Below, piece after piece: positions 1-12,923 of a stretch of 64,000 bases of DNA. Position numbers and translations under genes: made by a program. Position 1 is the stretch's first letter. Each line of letters opens with the position of its first letter. The stretch lies in contig NMRA01000361.1 in NCBI GenBank assembly GCA_002633005.1, positions 224,858 through 288,857 on the forward strand. Direction: 5' to 3'. The notes under the pieces are model-generated. The model had not been told where the DNA came from. It saw only the letters and a program-made list of their open reading frames with translations, and did not search any database. The stretch is from Phoronis australis. Lineage: Eukaryota; Phoronida; Phoronidae.

Positions 1-134
1 TCAAAAAGAGTATTACGAACAAAATTTAAATTTAAATCGTTCTAACGTTAATACGAAACAATGAAAATAACTATCTTTCCTTTAATTTTTTGTCGAGTTT
101 TGTGACTTTGATGCAGTTTGATCGCTGTTTGAAC

Positions 135-179
135 AGGTCAACATCCTTGAAGTGAACAGGTCAACAGGTCAACAGGTCA
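135..179 (+). promoter_or_regulatory. Cluster of AGGTCA nuclear-receptor half-sites upstream of UPB1
   Basis: AGGTCA occurs at 135-140, 158-163, 166-171 and 174-179. The last three are direct repeats with 2-bp spacers (DR2 arrangement). The cluster ends about 170 bp before the UPB1 start codon. AGGTCA is the established core half-site of many nuclear receptors; a regulatory role here is inference. It could also simply be a short 8-bp tandem repeat. Confidence 0.4.
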
Positions 180-352
180 ACCTCTTGGTGTGTGTTCCGT
201 AGACGCAAATACCACAAGAAATAGAAAATCACGGAAAATATTGCGAGATTTTGCCATGCTTTATAAGTGAAACATTCAGCTAGCTGCTTTCGTGAGATTC
301 TTGCATCTGCAGAACTCAACCGTGGTTAATGTGTTTTGATCGTGAGTTGACA

Positions 353-3300
353 ATGGCGGAATTTGAGTCGGTCGACAAATCACTGGCAAAACACCTTCCA
401 AGTGATGAACTAAAAGAAGTCAGGCGAATATTGTATGGTGCTGAACCTAGGTGAGACAGCTAGTTAATTGTCAGTACTCAATCCAGTAGCCTTGGTGGGC
501 TTGATGCAACTGCAGTAGGCAGGTCCATGGTCTCATAACTTATGCGCGGTGCATCTGAGGGGCTATCGTTTGTAGGCCTACAACTTTGCTCAAAGTATAG
601 GTGATAGGTTACTGTCTGCTATTCGGCTGCGCAGATACCTGTATGGCTGTATGAAGACTAACGTCGAAATACATAATGGAGCCCCAGACGGGTTACCTGT
701 CTACCTCACATTGACCTCGAAATTTCACATCCCTGGGTATGAAACTTTTATCATGTTTGTAAACGTAATAAATAGCGACCAACCCGTGGGACAGGGGGCA
801 TGGGTGCATGCAAAATCTGGGAATCAAGCGACTTACTTTGCCGGTTACAACGTTTAAAGTGAAAAACAATTTAATAGAAGTCATTTTAGTGCACTATTTT
901 CCAGCTTTTGTCACAATTTAACTAGAAGACAGCTGTTGTCAACTTGAAAATAGTGATGCTCGTGACACCTGCATTGCTCATTTTTTGGGACATAGTTCGG
1001 GAGATGGTGACAACTTCAACAAAGAAAAATTTGCTTAGAAATTTGGTTTGTTATGGGTTAAAATACTAAAACATAACGATGCGAAATCAATTCTGATAAT
1101 TTTTTGTTACACAAAGGCCTGTGCAACCTTATGGAAGAATGAACTGTTGATTAAAGAATCAGCAAAAACATAAATTGGATAGCTTTATATGTGCAGAAAT
1201 CCGACACATCTTATCACTCCACAAATTTACTAGCATGAGAATATGGACTGTGTCTCAGTTAATGCACCCATTCGCTAAGTTCGCATCTGTAGCCGGATTG
1301 CATCTTAATGCCAATTAATGCAAAAACGTAGCCTTGGACCAATGCTGTATAGTTCCATGTAAAGAATTCATTGTTGACATCCTCACCGGTCGAGACTGCT
1401 TGCATGGGCAGCTGGACCAGTTTGTGTACTTTGGAATCTGTTGGCGTAAGACACCAGGCTGCTTATGTAATCGTTCTCTAGTAATCAGACCCATCATAAA
1501 CACACAGGGAGTGACAATAGTATTTTTAAATTTTTATTTTGAAAATTTGTAAATAGCATACAAGTTTTGAGTTTTGAAAACAGACATGACCTTTACAACC
1601 TGAAACATTTGTTTAATAGTACTATGCTCCTCATTAGTTCTGGGTGTGTAATGTAAGTGTTCCAAGGCAAACCACCAGGTGGAGTTGTATTTTGAGGTAC
1701 AAGCCAAGTGTCACCCTACAATTCTTGGCATGTTGCCAGGTTTAAGTGTTCATGTTGAAAATCACACATGCTGTTTTATTTTTGATGTGTCATTCAAATC
1801 TTATGGTCTTCAAATTTCTTCGACGTTTTGTAATTTGAGACTATTGTTTCTGCTTGAAGGTTTATAATGGAAAGTGCATAATTCAATACTTTATTTTCTG
1901 TATTTTTTCTTATGGTCTTCAAATTTCTTCGACGTTTTGTAATTTGAGACTATTGTTTCTGCTTGAAGGTTTATAATGGAAACTGCATAATTCAATACTT
2001 TATTTTCTGTATTTTTTTAAGTTCAATTCACATTTTCTCTGCTTTTACCTAGAAGTTACTGAATGATAAATTAATGTGTGCATAAAAGTTTTTTGTCCAC
2101 TGATAATGCTATTTGTACAAGTGTCCAGTGATAGTGTGCAAGTGTCCACGGATAATGCTATGTGTGCAAGTGTCCATGGGTAATGCTATGTGTGCAAGTG
2201 TCCACGCATAATGCTATGTGTGCAAGTGTCCATGGGAAATGCTATGTGTGCAAGTGTCCATGGGTAATGCTATGTGTGCAAGTGTCCATGGGTAATGCTA
2301 TATGTGCAAGTGTCCATGGGTAATGCTTTCCATGCAAGTGTCCGCTGAATGCACACCATCAGTGGCACTAAGGGCTAGGGTGCACTACTGGGCTTGTTCT
2401 CTGAGAAAAGTACTACAATTGTACTTCTAAAACCCCAATTTACGTCAATTTATAAAACATGATAACCACTATATTATGCTTCATCTTTCAGCCCACTTGA
2501 GTTGCCAGCCAGTGTAGTTGAGGAAGCCTCATCCAAACGCTTTGACTTACAAGCGTATGGGTGGCCAGTGTGCCCAGAGGAGACACGAGCACCACAGGTA
2601 GTCAGGGTGGGACTCATACAGAATGAAATCGTCCGACCCACAACTGACCCCATCTTGGCGCAGGTAATGGGCCTAGGGTTTTGATTCAACTCTCCTATTC
2701 TTTGGAGGTGAAAATGCATTGTTTTAAATTGTTGACCTACTTTTCAAAAGTTAGGGCAGATGAGACACTTTGGAGCTGAGTCTGACAAGTGAAAAACAAT
2801 TTATTACACCTAACTTAGCTTTTTAAGAAAAATTATGTTTGTCGCTATGCTACATTGTAAAACTTTATTGTCCTCTGATTGACGAAATGTAAACTATTGT
2901 GGAGCAAGTGCATTAATTTAATAACGGATGGCATTGTGGGTAAATACTGCTCCCATATAAATTTCTTGTAAAAGTGCATTGATCAAAGTTGGCTTCATTA
3001 ATTTAAAGCAGTAGAAACCCACCTTCCATCACAAAAACCAGCTTCCGTTGTGAAATTTGTGTCAAATTGTTGTCAAATTAGAGCTGATTCAGACTTTTTT
3101 TAGAGTGGAATTGTTTGGATACGAGGTCGATCTGTGCTAGTATAGGTGTACGTTTTTGGGGTACATATGGTTTGCCTAGAATTCACTACCTTGACGACAA
3201 AATACATTAAAACATCAATCTCCTGAAGTGTTACCCATAGGCTTAGGAGGACACAGTAGGGACCAAAGCAGTTGTAGGGAGTTATACGTGGAATAATTTT

Positions 3301-6300
3301 CTGGTCCCGACCAATCATTTTGGTTGCCCTCCTGGTTTTCTTGAAGCAACAACGCAAACTTTGAATGAAGTTATCAAACTATTTCCAAATGTTTGAAGGT
3401 TTGCATGGCTGATATATGTCGCAATGTGCAAACTGATTTTGTAGCAGCAAAAAACATTTTTAGTAGATTTGTTTATAGTTTAAGTGGCAACCAACAGAAA
3501 AGGCAGATAGTTTTGTGCGTGCTAGGTTTATTGTTTTCTCTTCATATGTTGTGTTGTGTTATGTATAGTATTATCAGGTGGCACTTTGACTCTTGGAAAC
3601 AATTTGTCAACTTAAAGCACTTGTCATGACTGAATAGACTACACCTCTGACTAAGAACCTAGTCCAGATGAGAACACTTATTCAATGATTAGGGTTCGAC
3701 TCTATTCATTTACATATTAATTGTTTCATACTAAAGCTCTATATGTCGATCTATACCGCCTGAATCTCTATAGTCATAACTTACTAGAGCATGTGACTAG
3801 AATTTCAGACTATTTAGCCATTGACTAAAGCTTTAGTACATGTCCTATTTATGCAAATGCAGACCAAAATATTATTATAGTCATGACCAAAGTGATTTTT
3901 TTCACTATGACCAAATTATGGCTAATGGGGGGTTCTGTTCACTAAAAGAAATTGACAGTTTTTTATTGCTTGATATCAGACCTGCAAGTTGGCTTAGTGG
4001 GGGCGTATCGTTTTATGCGTCTAGCATCATCTCAACAAATAACGTGCTGTCAGTTCCTTGCAAACAGGCTAATTATAATTATATTGTCTGTGTAAGAAAC
4101 TAGTGAAGACCAATGATGTAGTGACAGGTGGCTTAAATCAAAAGTTCTCTTTTTGGATGACACTTGGGTTTATAGCTGCTTTACGTATACCTAGTTTGCA
4201 GCAACATTTTCTGTTTTGCTCTCACCATGTATAGTGAACACTCGGCTACAACCTTCTTACCTCTGTCTCTTGACAAGGTGTATATTTGGAGGTAGTGCTT
4301 ATTCAGAGCATACATGAGCAGTGAAATACATGCAAGATCTGGAAAAGTGTTATCCCAGTTTTTATTTTCAGCCAATTGCTGGTAAGCATGCATACTAAAA
4401 ACTGGAATTAACGTTTTTAGATTTTGTCAGAATTCGTTACTGTTTAGCACCTGCTACATTTCCATTGTCTGTTTCTGTGTGCAGAGAGATGCCCTGCATG
4501 CGAGGATTGGAGAGTTGATTGATGTGGCAGCCAAATGTGGAGTGAACGTTCTGTGTCTTCAAGAAGCTTGGAGTAAGTTACCAAACACTTCACAAACCTG
4601 GAGTCCAATTCCTTACTTAGACTCAAACTTAGACTCTAACTCATATTTCTTAGCTATTGAAAGTTTTGCCTCGAAATGTTGAGTACATCTTGACCCAGAG
4701 AGTATAAGACTAAGTAAATAACTCAAGTCTTGGTCTCAGTTTGCATGATTCTGAACGTCAATGCGATATGAGCAAACAAGCAATTTCCCTAAACCTAGTC
4801 TTGAACATTTTAAGACCATATATTACTTGTAAAAAATCTGAAGCAATGTAGTTCAATTTATTTTCAGAGTTTTACGTTGTGTCATGATATAGATATAAGG
4901 CAGAGGCTTGTTGCCGGAAAAAACATGCAAGTAAATAGTGATAACCTCGTCTGTCTTTTATTCACTGGATGTTGTGAGCCTCAAGTTGAGACACCTTGCA
5001 ATTATCTAAAGGAACACAGTAATCTGAACTGTGTTATATTGATATAGGCATCCCCAAACTGGCATCTAAAGAGTAACGTCAAGATAGGTTCCAATACTCA
5101 ATTACTAAAAGTAATGTTATGAACAATAAACATTTAGCAACACTTGTTAAATAGATAACTAAGAAATATGTTGTGCGAATAGTAAGTAATTGATTGCTAA
5201 TAATAACAGAGTACGCCAGGGGTGCCCTGTCTGTCAACTAACGAATTTACTTGATGCATAGATGAGAAGTCACATCCATAGTGCGTGTGCTTTTTCAGCC
5301 ATGCCATTTGCCTTCTGTACCAGAGAGAAACATCCTTGGACAGGATTCGCCGAGTCGGCTGAAGAGGGACCAACCACACAGTTTTTGGCTGAGGTAACGT
5401 TGGTGCTGACATGCTCGCATAGTTTTGGCTGGAGTCACGTGATTGTCAAACATTTAACCTGTATTGATCTGAAGTAACCTTGCTATCAGAGTTCGTGTTT
5501 ATGGGTGGCGTGTCATGGGTTGCATGGTTCTCAGCCTGTTGTGCTATTTATTAAGTCCTTTGTAACAGCACTATTGTCCTCGTTAGTATCGGAGGCCTGT
5601 GCTTGTGAGCGCTCGCCTCTTGAACTCAGTGATATACGTGATTGTGAGAGGTAAGAAATGATTTAATTAAACTACGTAGCTTAATTGAAGTTGATTATAG
5701 GGCCTTTCTTTGTTTTCTGTCACCCCCGAAACTAAACACTCGCACGTGTGATTTTATTGGTTAGACTTGTCAAAGTTCAGAATTTAGAAAAAATTTTTGC
5801 GGTGAAAATGACTATTTATACTCCATGTTGTAGACAACTGCTTTCGTGGATGCTAATTTGGAAGCGAAGATGTTCTGTTGTTCAGTAGCAAGTTCTCACA
5901 AAGAGAAGCCGCAATGCTGAATCAAAATAATGCTCAGTTATGTGTATTCTTGTTTCAATGTTTACAATGTAAATTAAGAGGCAGTAAAAATTTGAAGTTG
6001 TTACTGTGAAAACTATTCATGACATATTGTTCTCATTCTAGGGTGCACCCTCTCACTTTAAGAGGGTGCACCCTCTCACTTTAGGAGGGCGCACCCTCTC
6101 TTTAGGTGGGGCGCACCTGCTCACTTTAGGAAGGAACACACTGTCACTTTAGGCGGATGCACCCTCTCACTTCAGGAGGGCGCACGCTACCTTGAATAGG
6201 CTTCAGGTACATTGTTACCACAATGAAAATCCAACTGTTCAAAACTGAGTATTTTTCATTTAATAGTAATACCTATTTCATAGCGGCCACAGGTACGTTC

Positions 6301-9300
6301 TTGCTGACTGTGTGCTTTTCTCTTAAAATCACACTTCTTCAGTCTTTTCCGATAACATGCCATTCCAGTTTTTGCTGAACAATTGTGATTCCATCTGTTT
6401 TCTTCCTGTAGCATTTTGAGTGAGTGCTCAGATGTGTGAGTGGCAACTTTGTATTTTTAACAGGTAGCCGAGCAAAATCGAAGGTTGCCAAATCGACCCC
6501 TGCCACATACTAAAATGGATCAAAATTAATAACCAGTGTTTTCTTATAATCGGTTTGTTCCCTTTTAAATGACACTGGGTACATGCTTTTATTATTTTTT
6601 GACAAGGAAATGTGATTTTATTTTGTAAAAGCTCTTGTGCAGGTTACTTGATTTTTTAAATTTAATTTCAGTATGCTAAACGGTATGACATGGTCATCAT
6701 ATCTCCAATTCTAGAGAGGGATGAGGCTCATGGTGAAACCCTGTGGAACACTGCAGGTAATGTTATCAGTAGAAAAACTATTTGGAACACTGAGAGTAAT
6801 GTTATTAATAGACGAACTGTTTGGAACAGTTCAAGTAATGTTATTAATTGTCACAACCCATTGCTAAAGATGGTGTTCTGCTATTGATCAGGGTCCAGTT
6901 GCATAAAAGCACACACCACTTAATAATTGTTCTAAAATGATGTCAACATTGTTCAATACTGAAACATATTCAGAGGATAACGTGAAATTTTATGTCATCA
7001 GATTCAATGATTAATTCTTATATGTTAGCAGTGATCTTTGTATACTTTGTAGAATGAGAACAATATGTCATGAATAGTTTTCACAGTAACAACTTCAAAT
7101 TTTTACTGCCTCTTAATTTACATTGTAAACATTGAAACAAGAATACACATAACTGAGCATTATTTTGATTCAGCATTGCGGCTTCTCTTTGTTGTCCCTG
7201 TGAACATCATTTACCAAGGTTTTGTGACACATTAGTATTACCAACATTTTCTTTTTGATAATAGACCTTAGCTGAACAGCATTCAGTTGTGATTAAAAAA
7301 AAACAGATCACTGATTGTTGTTTATTAGTTACGGACATGTAGACGACAAATGTTTTAGTGGTGATAAACTGTTGTGTGCTTGGGTTACTTTCTTGTACAC
7401 ATTTGCTCAACAAAGTAACATAAAGACTTAAACCTGTCGATTGCTGTTAACAAAGTACTAGACAATGTGTACGGGTGTCTCAGTTAATGAACCAGACCTT
7501 TGTCCTTGGTTGTTTTGATGGTGTTTACAGACACTTAAGCATGACGAAGAATATTTGGTTTTCGTTTCAGTTGTTATATCCAACACTGGCTCGGTTATTG
7601 GAAAGACTCGAAAGAACCACATTCCAAGAGTTGCTGATTTTAATGAGGTTGTTGCAAATAACTTGTGGGTTGACATGTTCCAGTTTTCGACATTATTTTG
7701 TAGTCATTCTTTCCAGTACAATTACGTGAGATATTGTATTGGAAGTTAAGGAATCATAGTTGAATAATTTACATTTGGTCTCGTGAATAAATGAACCAAC
7801 TCATTGGAACAGTTTGTTCCAAAAGTTTGTCTTTGAATCTCAATCTGTATACCTGCCATCATGGAATGAGGTTTAATTTTTTGTTTAATATTTACCTCTC
7901 TTTAGTTCGTAGTGTTTCAAACATATAGGCCCAGACTGAAAGTTCTATAATTCTACTTCTAGCTTGTTTTTTCTATGAACCCTAACATATTGGGACAGAT
8001 GTAAAATTGAGATGACCATACTTGCTGTGCGAAATCATTGGTCCTTTTCGGTAGAAAGTTAAGTGAGATGACCAGACACGCGTAAGCAGCAGTGGTTGCA
8101 GATGTTGTCTGTGGACAGTAACTTGATTCAAATGCCAAGCATCAATAGTAGAGTAGAATGTGACCTACTTGGCTATGGACTTGTGCAACCTCTCTGGAAG
8201 AGCTTATGATGAATATATGAACATAAGAGGATTCTCATGAGTTTCAAATCACGTGTTTTGTGCCATGGGCCTGACTTATGTGGCCTGCATACATCCAATG
8301 CAATTTAGGCGTCGGATCGACTGAAATCTATTTTTTCTTGTTGAAGCAACCTGTATTTATCAACATTCACTGTTTCATTGCAGTCCACTTACTATCTGGA
8401 AGGAAACACTGGCCACCCTGTATTCCAAACAAAGTATGGTAAGAATGTGAGTCGCACCGTAATAAATTTGATCAGTGCTCAGTCACATTGTGGTTAGTGC
8501 TTAATGTAGGTAAACAATGGTGAGCACATAGCTTTGATTCCAGGTCTTGACCAGGTACCCGTTCATAAGAAGCTCGGTGTTTTTTTCTCAGATCCCTTCT
8601 TCAGTGAGATTGGTCTCAATCTTAAAAAGAAGAATTCATCCCAGGCTCTGCTATTCATGTTCGACAGGGGTAATGAAATAATCATCTCAGCCAGGATCTG
8701 TTAAGCTGTGTTTAGTCACAGCCCAACTGGGACAGTTGCATAACTAAGAGTTCGCCAAGAACTGCTTTATTTGCTGACCTTGTATGTCAATCTCAAAAGG
8801 CCTATTGATTGAACGAGTTTGAAAGTGTGTGAATATTTTTTGCTAACATTTACGTTTTGACGTCATATTTTTATGGTGTCAAAAGCATAGCCCGTCCAAA
8901 ATAGCTGGTTCAGCGCACTTGGGACAGTCATAATTCATGAGTGCATCAAAATTCTGAAATTGCAAATAACACATCTCACTAATTTAGTAAAAAAGTAGTT
9001 CTGTAAACAAACCACATGTAACTATCACGTTTATCATGTGCTCCACACTGTGAGTGGATAGTATCCTAGTGTTCTAACTGGTGCATATTACTTGTACTCC
9101 CTGGGGTCCTCAAGATTGCATCACAGCCATTTTGGGTTATGGTGCACTGTAGCAGCATGGCCCAGCCTCCTCCCTGCTAAAGTGGACGCTTTGTACATTC
9201 ATGAAATTGGCAATAATTGTGAATAGTCCTTTATGAGGTCATACATTATAGAGCTTATTAAAGTACACTTATGCACATGTAAGGAAGACAAGTGCCACAA

Positions 9301-12300
9301 GTGTTGTTTGTTATAGTCATTCCTCTCCAATTTCACTTTTTGTTGCATAAAAATAAGTTTTGGTTTTTTTGCAGGTAAGATTGCTGTTAATATTTGCTAC
9401 GGTCGGCACCACCCTCAGAACTGGATGATGTATGGTTTGAATGGTGCTGAAATCGTGTTCAACCCATCAGCCACGGTCGGCGCTCTCAGTGAACCTATGT
9501 GGGCAATTGAGGCAAGGAATGCAGCCATAGCCAACAGTTATTTCACATGCGCCATCAACAGGGTCGGAACGGTGAGTAGGGAAGTTAATTTGGTACACAC
9601 ACACACGCACNCACACACTACACTTCCCTGGGCTCAGTGCCATCTTTTTTTCAGTGTGCATTTTCAATTAATTTTTCATGAAACTTTTCTTGCCAAAGTT
9701 AAGGGTGATATGATGTCACCAAGTCTCACTGCAGTATTTGTCTCTCTAGATATTTTATCTGCGGTTTAGTACAAGGGCATTGGTCGCGATGAGTCTGGAC
9801 ACTTGGTCTTGACTATTAGAAGTGCACGGTTTGCCTTTTCAACTTACAATCAAATCGTATAGTAAGCGTCATGAAAAAATAGCCAAGCATTTGTTCAATA
9901 GGTCCTAAAATTTGTGTAGCAAGAACCAGTATGCAAACCAAATCAATGAAATAACAGCAGTGTATTTAGTGATATCAATGAGTTGTCAAGGATAGAATGA
10001 GCGTGCTAAGGAATCGTGGGAATTTTTTGCCATGGAACTGAACGACTAACTGTAATTGATGATTTTCCCACATTGTTCAAGATGCAGATTTGTGTTAAAA
10101 ATGCTTGTAGTTTGATAATAGAAAAGGTGAGAGTTTGAACATGTTATTTGCATCTTTGATGGTCTATGATGACTGAAGTAACTGTGGTTTGACCATATGA
10201 ATACATTTACAAATAGTAATGTTTATTTGTTTCTGTGTGATCATGATGTCCTTGGGACAATGTCTACATGCACTGTAACAGTTGTTCTTTTGGTGCAACT
10301 CACATCAGAAAGTACGAAAGGCTGGATAATGCCTGTTCCTGAGCTTAAAACAAAGCTAATAATGACAAGGCCAAAAACATTATGATATAGCGTGTCATTT
10401 TTTACTTAACTTGGCATTATTTTCAAATGATTGAACTAGATTAACCATGGAGATTATCACTTTCACTGGAACTTTGAAGTGCATAACTGACAGATTTGTG
10501 GAAATGGTTACTTATCCAATTATTGAGTTAGTGTGATTTGAAATTAATTTGTGGAGTAGAAGACTCAGTTAACAAGGTATTTTTCACACCTTAAGTCATG
10601 GTACTAGTTTGCATTGTTCATATTGTTCAAATGTTCTTTCACAATCACGCTGTTGTTCCCAATTTTCAGGAGATATTCCCCAATGAATTCACTTCAGCTG
10701 ATGGGAAACCTGCTCATAAAGACTTTGGCCATTTTTACGGTAGGTCTACAAAACGTGCATCCATTTCAGGTGTGCATGTTAGTTAGCATTGTAGGGGGCC
10801 CCCATGTGAATGTTTGTTTTGGGCCCCCAAAAGGATAATGTCAAGACTTGCACATATCAATGCTGAATCAGCTGGTGTTTCATACAACTCCATCTGACAT
10901 TTTGTTTAAGCCTAAATGACTTAAGTAAGGTACTTGAGGCTGTCTGCCTCGTGAACCTTTCAGTTTTCCTGGTTGTGTGATTTTCAATTGCATGTCAATA
11001 ATGTAACAATATCATGACAGATGCGACTGTTTGTGAGGTCCTCTTAAGAGGACTTCAATCTCTTATAATTATTGAGATTTGTCTTTTAGTTACTGGAAAT
11101 GTTGACTCTATCTCTGTTTCAGGCTCAAGTTATGTTGCAAGCCCTGACGGTGGTCGCTCTCCAGTAAGTCATATACTCAAATTTCTTGAGCACGGTTCAT
11201 GGTAAAAATTCTTAAACTTGAAAGCCGCATAAAGCTTTGTTCTCAAAAATGCTAATCAAATTGGTTATCAAGTCAGAGTGGTTTCCCTTTGTGTTTGCCT
11301 GGTGGTGTGGTGCTGCCGCTTGACACAAATGTATACTGCTAGCCCTCATTGTACAGAGAAGGATCATTGAATAGTGTAAGTACATAAATTATTTTAGTTG
11401 TGTTGGGCATTCCTGCATGGCCTGTCAATTCAACTTACCACATAGAAGATAATTGGAACAGAGAACATTGTCGTTGCACCACCTAGTGAATATTGAGTCT
11501 CCCTTTGCACAGATCGTCCATAGCAACAGTTGATAGCATTGTTGATGACATACTTGATGCTCGACCTCTCTTTCAGGGTTTATCTCGGATACAGGACGGG
11601 CTTCTGGTGTGTGAGATGGACCTGAACCTGTGTAGACAGTATAAGGACAAATGGACATTCAGGGTGAGTGTAGTTTGGTGCTTACAGTCAGCTACTGCCT
11701 TGTTTTACTATGGCCACGTGGTAGTTCTCTTCCATGAAATTGGTGGGGGTACCAATGCAAATTGAGAATCCAGACCAACTGCTGTGGGTGATAGCTCAGC
11801 AGCCAAGAAAACATAAAGTCAGAGATTAAAACCTGGCCTGTGTCAGTAAAGACAGCCCAACAAAGGGTTTGTGGTCCTGGCTGAGTAGATCGTTGTTTTA
11901 TTACCTCCCATGGGTTTTGAATAGCCAAGCCTGAAATGAGAACATGTGTGCAGGGCTTGATTTGGTGACCTCTAGGTTACCAGAGCAACCTCAGATTTTG
12001 TTTGGTAACTTGGTAAAAATTGCACCAAGAGGTTGCCATGCAAATGTAAACTTGCGAATATGGGCGAACTCATGAACAGGCAAATCTTTTCGTTGTACTT
12101 TGAAAAGTACAAGGAAAATGTTTTAAGGACTGGCACAAGCATAGATTGTGAAAAATCATCAATCTTACCAGCTTGTAAGCTTTTGTGGTTTACGCTTTGT
12201 AGGATCTATTTTCTCTGGGTATCAAAATATCAAGAATTTTCTTGTAAGGTACATTATTGTCAGCCTGACACTTATGTTTCATTTCAATAACGATCGCAAA

Positions 12301-12923
12301 TCATTGCAGTATTTGATGCCAGCTTTTAGCAGCCACAACAAAATGAACGCAAACCAAATAATAATCAATTATTTCATCAAATTCCAATGTTGTTTCCTGC
12401 TTAAATGTTTTGACTTGTATTGAATTTACTATTTTACTGCTCATCATGTCTAATGTTGGCCTATTGATACTCCTGCAACAGTACAAAATTGTGCAACTTT
12501 TCTGTTGATAATGTCACTCGTCAGAAACGGACTTCAGACGCAGTGCTTGGACAATGAGCCAAAATGGTTGTTTGGTCTCTTCTCAGCACCCAGTTTGTTG
12601 CCTGTTGAAGTTTTTGGTAGTTTTCTCATCATCCGGATATTCAACTGAGTAACTGCAGCACAATGTCCTTAACAAAAACGGATGAAATTTATTCTCACCC
12701 ACCTGCAAATGATGCATTAAAAAGTGACCTTGTGCATTAAGTAACAAAAAGCATTGTTTTTGTTCTGTTTGCTTCTGATCAGTGTCTGTGTGTTCTGTTT
12801 GAGTCCTCCATGTGTAACGTATGTTTCTGGCTTTTGCAGATGACCCAGCGCCTTGACTTGTATGCCGAGTCATTTACACGAGCTGCAAGTGCCGACTTCC
12901 AGCCCCAGATAATCAAGGAATAA
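353..12923 (+). CDS. UPB1: Beta-ureidopropionase, 12 exons, 382 aa
   Basis: The enzyme hydrolyses N-carbamoyl-beta-alanine (or N-carbamoyl-beta-aminoisobutyrate) to the beta-amino acid, CO2 and ammonia, the last step of reductive pyrimidine catabolism in the cytosol. Exons: 353-450, 2492-2663, 4485-4572, 5299-5393, 6672-6756, 7571-7647, 8384-8438, 9375-9571, 10670-10739, 11123-11163, 11577-11663, 12840-12923. All phases join without a stop. The 382-residue product aligns end to end with the 384-residue human enzyme. The nitrilase-fold triad is present: Glu117 in LQEAW, Lys194 in GKTRKN and Cys231 in NICYGRHH. Flanking conserved blocks such as [19 protein letters not shown] and NEFTSADGK are intact. 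The start was chosen because [16 protein letters not shown] matches the family N terminus. It converges with GUCD1. The exon 6 donor (GTTGTT) is weak, and the exon 5 donor sits in a 39-bp tandem repeat. Identity is very secure. Confidence 0.97.
1801..2018. repeat. Tandem duplication of a 109-bp unit (UPB1 intron 1)
   Basis: Bases 1801-1909 and 1910-2018 are almost identical head-to-tail copies; I see one clear substitution (AAAGTGC versus AAACTGC). The near identity suggests a recent duplication. Confidence 0.85.
2095..2342. repeat. 28-bp minisatellite (UPB1 intron 1)
   Basis: About nine imperfect copies of a 28-bp unit with core GTGTCCATGGGTAATGCTAT follow one another. Outer copies diverge more (one has lost several bases), and the central copies are nearly uniform. 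Confidence 0.9.
5898..6040 (+). repeat. Left arm of a 143-bp inverted repeat (UPB1 intron 4)
   Basis: This segment is the reverse complement of 7050-7192, with no mismatch found by eye. The arms are separated by about 1 kb holding a minisatellite and UPB1 exon 5. No transposon terminus or target-site duplication was recognised. Confidence 0.9.
6041..6190. repeat. Minisatellite of about 23 bp (UPB1 intron 4)
   Basis: About six imperfect copies of a unit with core GGGTGCACCCTCTCACTTTA lie immediately inside the left arm of the 143-bp inverted repeat. GGGTGCACCC is itself palindromic. Confidence 0.85.
6741..6851 (+). repeat. 39-bp in-frame tandem triplication across the UPB1 exon 5 donor
   Basis: TGGAACA recurs at 6744, 6783 and 6822, exactly 39 bp (13 codons) apart. 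Each copy carries a potential donor, GTAATG, at 6757, 6796 and 6835. The first gives the family sequence WNTA-VVISNTG and is taken as the real site. The reading frame stays open through all three copies. Confidence 0.85.
7050..7192 (-). repeat. Right arm of the 143-bp inverted repeat (UPB1 intron 5)
   Basis: Reverse complement of 5898-6040, identical by eye over 143 bases. Similarity stops abruptly on both sides. Confidence 0.9.
9594..9619. repeat. CA microsatellite with an unresolved base
   Basis: A short (CA)n run in UPB1 intron 8 contains the only ambiguous base noticed in the window, an N at 9611. This looks like assembly uncertainty at a simple repeat. Confidence 0.9.
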
